A stretch of 9,763 nucleotides of DNA from an uncultured Opitutia bacterium (GTDB lineage Bacteria; Verrucomicrobiota; Verrucomicrobiia; Opitutales; UBA953): positions 1 to 9,763 of the forward strand of contig CAIYUD010000031.1 of assembly GCA_903929325.1 (NCBI GenBank), given 5' to 3'. How positions within the stretch are numbered: position 1 is the first letter of the stretch; each line of letters opens with the position of its first letter. The position numbers and the translations under genes are program-made. A model generated the notes under the pieces. The model worked only from the letters and a program-made list of their open reading frames with translations. It made no database searches and had not been told where the DNA came from. Positions 6,008 through 9,763 of this stretch are shown here, in pieces.

Positions 6008-7035
6008 GCTTTTGCTCGACTAGAACCCAAACGATTTAGCAGCGGCACGCAGGCAATTAAGACCAAGAATGTCGCAACCATTGCGGCGTTGCCTGCAAAA
6101 TCATGCACCGTGCCGAAGGAGGAGAAACCCGCTTGGCCGGGTTCGAGTCCAGCGTAGTCGCAGTCAATGGCCTTGGCCCCATGCGAGCTCACGTACATCG
6201 CCAAATAAGTATTTCGAGCAATATTCAGAACGATTGCTGAAAATGCCGATACGCCAATCATGAGAATTCGTCGGATGAATACGCCTGGAAAACTACCTTC
6301 AATCCAGAGTGCACCCAAGAAAGCTCCAACGAATATGCAGGCGGAGAGCGAGCGTATGCCTGAACAGGCATCGGCAATTCCCACTTGTTCACCACTCGGA
6401 AGGAACACGATAACGTTCGCGCGTAGTGAAATGGTATAACCCCCGATTCGTAATAATCCTGCTACAACTTCAGTTACGAACTCAAGCAGTGGGGCTTTAA
6501 TCTGGTTATCGACGAGGTAAAGGAATGGTCCCGAAATAATCCATATAGCAGCCGGGAAAAGGCACAATCCGAGGGCGCTCCAACGCATACGACTCGTGGG
6601 CTCGGCAGCGTTTTGGGAACGTACGGATAAAAAAGCGAATCCGAGTAGACATCCCATCAAACCAAATGCGATGGCCAGCGTCGATACGGTGCCTGTGCCA
6701 AAGATAGCGCGCCAAGCTGAGCCCAGCGCAAACGCGATTAGACAGAAAAATGTTAAGGTACGTGCAAGGTTTAGTAACCAAGGGCGCACAGGTGTACCGG
6801 GTAGGGACGTTTCACCTGTGAGTAAGGGGCGTAAGTTTACCCAGCGCTCCCAAAATACGTAGAGTGAAAATACCGGTACAAGATAGCCAAAGGTATAGTC
6901 ATCTTTTGTGCTCCAGATTGCCCACTGATCCCATGTGGCAAATGCCATCATGACTAAGATGATAAGCCCGAGGCCTAAGGTCTCTCGGCTAATAGGCAGA
7001 GAGACTTTACCCTGGTCAGGTGATGCCTCAGCCAT
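6004..7035 (-). CDS. Exosortase/archaeosortase family transpeptidase
   Basis: Exosortases are multi-pass inner-membrane cysteine enzymes that process proteins bearing a C-terminal PEP-CTERM-like tail and send them to the cell surface, often in exopolysaccharide-forming bacteria. The 343-residue product has roughly eight hydrophobic segments (for example 20-35, 49-62, 90-107, 115-137, 152-173, 226-246, 255-270, 317-333). The proposed catalytic triad is all present: C224 in ADACSGIRS, R274 in LNIARN and H311 in HDFAGN. The length, up to about 60 residues longer than the minimal core, comes partly from the N-terminal region and the 138-150 loop. It starts 2 bp after the upstream ABC gene stops and overlaps glgA by 4 bp. 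No separate EpsI domain is fused to it. No PEP-CTERM protein, response regulator or EPS gene is visible nearby, so its substrates must be encoded elsewhere. Confidence 0.92.
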   Translation of the reverse strand: MAEASPDQGKVSLPISRETLGLGLIILVMMAFATWDQWAIWSTKDDYTFGYLVPVFSLYVFWERWVNLRPLLTGETSLPGTPVRPWLLNLARTLTFFCLIAFALGSAWRAIFGTGTVSTLAIAFGLMGCLLGFAFLSVRSQNAAEPTSRMRWSALGLCLFPAAIWIISGPFLYLVDNQIKAPLLEFVTEVVAGLLRIGGYTISLRANVIVFLPSGEQVGIADACSGIRSLSACIFVGAFLGALWIEGSFPGVFIRRILMIGVSAFSAIVLNIARNTYLAMYVSSHGAKAIDCDYAGLEPGQAGFSSFGTVHDFAGNAAMVATFLVLIACVPLLNRLGSSRAKA

Positions 7036-7037
7036 TT

Positions 7038-7832
7038 TTAGAACTTGGGGACAGCGTCGAGCAATGTCCGCGTATAAGGGTGCTGGGGTGAACCAAGAAT
7101 TTGTTCAGGTGTGCCTTGTTCTACGACCAACCCTTTTTCCATGACTAAGACATGATGGCTAATGTGTTCAACCACTGCGAGGTCGTGCGCGATAAATAAA
7201 TAGGCAACGCCCAGTTCGTCTTGGAGGTCTTGCAGCAAGTTTACAACCGATGCCTGCACGGAAACATCGAGAGCAGAAACGGGTTCGTCGCAGACAATGA
7301 GTTCAGGCTGCACCGCTAATGCACGAGCGATACCAATACGTTGACGTTGCCCGCCTGAGAATTCGTGAGGATGCCGCCGCATCTGCTCGGGTTTTAAACC
7401 AACTTTTTTGAGCAATTCGGCACAACGAGCTTCACGGTCAGAACGGTTAAGTTGTGGGAAATGGATTTCAAGTGGCTCTGAAAGAATCCCTAAAATATCT
7501 GCGCGAGGATTGAGCGAACCGTAGGGGTCTTGAAATACCATTTGGACCTTCTTGCGCCATGGAAGGAATGCTCGGTTATCCATCTGGCCGATATCGACGC
7601 CTTCCCAGATAATTTTCCCAGCACTCACCGGTGCGAGTTTTACAATCGCCCGTCCTGTAGTTGTCTTACCTGAGCCGGATTCGCCTACGAGTCCGACAGT
7701 TTTGCCGCGCGGGACGACGAAACTAACCCCATCAACCGCCCGAACAGGGTCAGCTTTACTGAACCAGCCCGCACCCGGTCGTGGGTAGTGGACTTTCAGT
7801 CCCTGTACTTCTAAAAGGGTGGAGGTACTCAT
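7038..7832 (-). CDS. Peptide ABC transporter ATP-binding protein, DppF/OppF type
   Basis: This 264-residue nucleotide-binding subunit would energise import of di- or oligopeptides or a related solute at the inner membrane. Visible elements are Walker A GESGSGKTT (50-58), Q-loop Q101 in VFQDPYGSLNPR, the ABC signature FSGGQRQRIGIARAL (158-172), Walker B LIVCDE (178-183), the D-loop SALD, and H-loop H216 in AHDLAVVEHI. The DPYGSLNPR and HPYTRTLL elements place it in the Dpp/Opp branch. It stops at DAVPKF soon after HPYTRTLL, so it lacks most of the C-terminal extension seen in longer DppF/OppF proteins (commonly over 300 residues). It overlaps the upstream DppD-like gene by 4 bp (ATGA) and lies 2 bp before the exosortase. 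No permease or binding-protein gene is adjacent in the window. Confidence 0.93.
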   Translation of the reverse strand: MSTSTLLEVQGLKVHYPRPGAGWFSKADPVRAVDGVSFVVPRGKTVGLVGESGSGKTTTGRAIVKLAPVSAGKIIWEGVDIGQMDNRAFLPWRKKVQMVFQDPYGSLNPRADILGILSEPLEIHFPQLNRSDREARCAELLKKVGLKPEQMRRHPHEFSGGQRQRIGIARALAVQPELIVCDEPVSALDVSVQASVVNLLQDLQDELGVAYLFIAHDLAVVEHISHHVLVMEKGLVVEQGTPEQILGSPQHPYTRTLLDAVPKF

Positions 7833-8686
7833 TTGCGCTGGGTTTCGGACTCACGGAGTGCGTCTTCGAGTGTGGAGAGGCGGCGACGGCGTTGACCAAG
7901 GCGAGGGATGCAACCAATCAGACCACGCGTGTAAGGATGCTGGGGTGATCCCATGACTGCCTTGACGCTACCTTGTTCGACGACGCGTCCTTGGTTCATG
8001 ACAAAGACATTATCGGCCATATTTGCGACGATGCCAAAATTATGGGTAATCAAAAGAATACTCATGCCGCGTTCTTTGCGCAGACGTGCGAGCAGTTCCA
8101 TGATTTGCTTCTGAATCGTTACGTCGAGGGCAGTGGTAGGTTCATCCGCCACGAGTACCTTGGGGTCGCAAGCCAAAGCCATTGCGATCATCGCGCGTTG
8201 TAGCATGCCGCCTGAAAGTTCATGGGGGTAAGAAGCCGCTGCACGTGCTGGTTCACGAATACCAACCGCGTCAAGGGATGCTTCGACAGTTGACTGAACA
8301 TTCGAAATTTCAGGTCGGTGCGCTTTAACAGCTTCGGCAATTTGAAAGCCCACCGTGTACACGGGGTTCATCGACGTGCCCGGTTCTTGGAAAATATAGG
8401 CGATTTGCTTTCCGCGAACTTTGGTTAATTCAGTTTCGCTTAAACCGACCAACTCGCGGCCTTGTAGTTCGACGGACCCCGTAATCATACAGGCAGGCTC
8501 GGGGGGAAGAAGACGCGTTAAGGCTAGGGCTGAGACGGACTTCCCGGAGCCAGACTCTCCGACAACAGCGAGAATTTCCCCTGGCGATAGGTCATAGGTG
8601 ACGCCGCACGAAGCCATAGACTCGACACCTCCGGAACGGAAGGAGACGCCTAGGTTCCGCACGCGGAGCAAGGGTTGTTCTGCCAT
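7829..8686 (-). CDS. Peptide ABC transporter ATP-binding protein, DppD/OppD type
   Basis: This 285-residue ATPase is the likely heterodimer partner of the DppF-like protein encoded directly downstream. Visible elements are Walker A GESGSGKSV (43-51), Q-loop Q100 in IFQEPGTSMNPV, the signature LSGGMLQRAMIAMAL (157-171; Met in the fifth position is normal in DppD/OppD), Walker B VLVADE (177-182), TTALD, and H-loop H215 in THNFGIV. THN replaces the common THD. HPYTRGLIGCIPRLGQRRRRL near the end belongs to the oligopeptide/dipeptide C-terminal region, but the extension is short. As the first gene of the four-gene minus-strand unit, it is divergent from mutS. The ATG at 8686 has no evident Shine-Dalgarno sequence. 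A dedicated permease pair and solute-binding protein are expected for function but are not in the window. Confidence 0.93.
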   Translation of the reverse strand: MAEQPLLRVRNLGVSFRSGGVESMASCGVTYDLSPGEILAVVGESGSGKSVSALALTRLLPPEPACMITGSVELQGRELVGLSETELTKVRGKQIAYIFQEPGTSMNPVYTVGFQIAEAVKAHRPEISNVQSTVEASLDAVGIREPARAAASYPHELSGGMLQRAMIAMALACDPKVLVADEPTTALDVTIQKQIMELLARLRKERGMSILLITHNFGIVANMADNVFVMNQGRVVEQGSVKAVMGSPQHPYTRGLIGCIPRLGQRRRRLSTLEDALRESETQRK

Positions 8687-8782
8687 GTCGAAACCGTAGG
8701 AGAGGGAGGGTCGAAGGCAAGGAGATGCGTTAAGCTATCGGTTCGCCTTGCGCGTAGGCTATTGACCCCTTGCATAGGGACT
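8687..8782. promoter_or_regulatory. Divergent intergenic region between the ABC operon and mutS
   Basis: These 96 bp must drive the minus-strand ABC-exosortase-glgA unit and probably mutS. Near the mutS end lies a small inverted repeat, CCCT-TGCAT-AGGG (8767-8779), which could be an operator or chance. TTGACC at 8762 resembles a -35 box, but no matching -10 is found at the usual spacing. Promoter positions are therefore not assigned. Confidence 0.3.
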
Positions 8783-9763
8783 GTGTCGAGCGATACCCCC
8801 ATGCAAAGGCAGTACCGTGAGTTTCGAGATAAACTCCCGCCCGATGCTGTGCTTTTCTTTCGCTTAGGAGATTTTTTCGAAGTCTTTGGTAAAGACGCTG
8901 AAGTCGCTTCACGTATCTTAGGGATAACGCTAACCAAACGGCATGATCAACCCATGGCGGGCATTCCGCACCATGCGGCACCAACCTATGTACAAAAACT
9001 GCTCGCAGCTGGCATCAAGGTGGCGATTTGCGATCAAGTTGAACAACCCGTCGCCGGTAAACTCGTCCGACGTGCGTTGACGCGCATCCTTACACCCGGA
9101 ACTGCCCTCGAAGATTCCCAGCTCGATTCACGAAAGAGCAACTACCTGCTGGCATTGAATTGGGATAAAGCAGGTTGGCATGCGGCGTGGTTAGATGTTT
9201 CCACGGCTGACTTTCGTTTAGCTAGCGATATCACCCCCGATCGACTTTTCCCGCACCTACATGCATTGTCGCCCAGTGAAGTCATCTTGCCTGAAGGCTT
9301 AGAAGTACCCGATGCCCAAAGCGAAATCTTAGGTCAGTTGTTAGCTGGACGTTCCGTTTCTCGAACGCCGGGATGGAATTTTGATATCAGTGCAGGTGCA
9401 CGTCTCGTTGGACAGACACTCGCAGTTCATAGTCTTGCGGGATTCGGGCTCGAAGAAACCCATCCTGCCCTGGGTGCCGCGGGTGCTGTCTTAGGTTATG
9501 TCACCGATTCGCTCTGTGACCGACCACGTAACCTGACACGCTTAACGGAAGTTCGCTTGGGACAGTCCGTCCTCCTTGATCCTGCGTCTTCACGTAACCT
9601 CGAACTCTTCGCCACACAATCCGGACGCCGCGAAGGTTCACTGATTGAAACACTCGACCGTAGTTTAACGCCCGCCGGCGCCCGCTTGCTCGCCCGTTGG
9701 CTTGCTGAGCCATCGACAGACCTTGCAGTCATTCGCCAGCGCTCCGATGCCGTAGCTGCTTTC
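8783..9763 (+). CDS. mutS: DNA mismatch repair protein MutS, N-terminal part (runs off right edge)
   Basis: MutS binds mismatches and small loops and recruits MutL. The frame is open for 327 codons to the window edge. Visible are the mismatch-binding domain with GDFFEVF (29-35; F31 and E33 correspond to the Phe-x-Glu wedge), LGITLTKR, PMAGIPHHA, KVAICDQVEQP (79-89) and TRILTPGTALEDSQLD (100-115). A connector domain follows, and then the start of the core domain (LLDPASSRNLELF, 264-276, and TPAGARLLARWL, 296-307). The ATPase and dimerisation parts are off the window. I prefer GTG 8783, because the resulting SSDTPMQRQY aligns with the conserved TPMM-x-QY start of MutS, whereas ATG 8801 would begin inside that motif. 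AGGGA lies only 2 nt before GTG 8783 and 20 nt before ATG 8801, so it does not settle the start. Two minus-strand open frames over this region are shadows. Confidence 0.96.
   Translation, partial: MSSDTPMQRQYREFRDKLPPDAVLFFRLGDFFEVFGKDAEVASRILGITLTKRHDQPMAGIPHHAAPTYVQKLLAAGIKVAICDQVEQPVAGKLVRRALTRILTPGTALEDSQLDSRKSNYLLALNWDKAGWHAAWLDVSTADFRLASDITPDRLFPHLHALSPSEVILPEGLEVPDAQSEILGQLLAGRSVSRTPGWNFDISAGARLVGQTLAVHSLAGFGLEETHPALGAAGAVLGYVTDSLCDRPRNLTRLTEVRLGQSVLLDPASSRNLELFATQSGRREGSLIETLDRSLTPAGARLLARWLAEPSTDLAVIRQRSDAVAAF

Noticed and set aside
8650..8984. Two minus-strand open frames (95 and 84 codons) over the mutS start and the divergent region
   Set aside because: They lie mostly opposite well-conserved MutS codons and have no recognisable protein features.
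1..9763. Mobile elements, CRISPR arrays, tRNA or rRNA genes
   Set aside because: No transposase-like protein, regularly spaced repeat or cloverleaf-like RNA gene was recognised by eye; nearly all sequence is occupied by identified genes.

Overview
This 9.8-kb window carries ten protein-coding genes and looks like ordinary, densely packed chromosome. The gene content and protein character point to a Gram-negative bacterium, most likely Verrucomicrobiota of the Opitutales type. The reasons are a TrpC N-terminus (VDKLAEIMAWKR) like that of Opitutales, an exosortase, a TorF-type outer-membrane protein, and a general lack of Shine-Dalgarno sequences. That placement is inferred from memory of protein families and not from any search. 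No mobile element, CRISPR array, rRNA or tRNA was seen.

Layout. (1) Minus strand, 1-895: the 5' end of rsmA (16S rRNA dimethyladenosine transferase) runs off the left edge. Its start codon overlaps the stop of trpC (indole-3-glycerol phosphate synthase) by 4 bp. (2) Plus strand, 970-3594, divergent from trpC: mazG, a YgjP-like zinc metallopeptidase, an IDI-like Nudix hydrolase and a DUF374 lysophospholipid-acyltransferase-like protein, all closely spaced. A near-symmetric hairpin terminator at 3598-3629 closes this unit. (3) Minus strand, 3646-4350: a secreted TorF-family putative porin, convergent with the DUF374 gene. It has its own leader and a strongly G/C-ending codon bias. (4) Minus strand, 8686 down to 4463: two Dpp/Opp-type peptide ABC transporter ATPases, an exosortase and glycogen synthase glgA. 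The three junctions are a 4-bp overlap, a 2-bp gap and a 4-bp overlap, so this is almost certainly one transcript. (5) Plus strand, 8783 to the right edge: the N-terminal third or so of mutS, divergent from the ABC genes.

How the genes fit together. The mazG unit combines two nucleotide-pyrophosphate hydrolase families (MazG and Nudix) with an envelope-lipid enzyme and a peptidase, which resembles a housekeeping operon. The four-gene minus-strand unit is the most unusual part. It ties a cell-surface protein sorting enzyme to peptide-import ATPases that have no permease or binding protein beside them, and to glycogen synthesis. No exosortase substrate (PEP-CTERM-type tail) is encoded in the window. 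I found no convincing evidence for a wholly new system. The exosortase linkage, the atypical torF codon use, the degenerate second half of MazG and the lysine-rich GlgA tail are the points worth checking.
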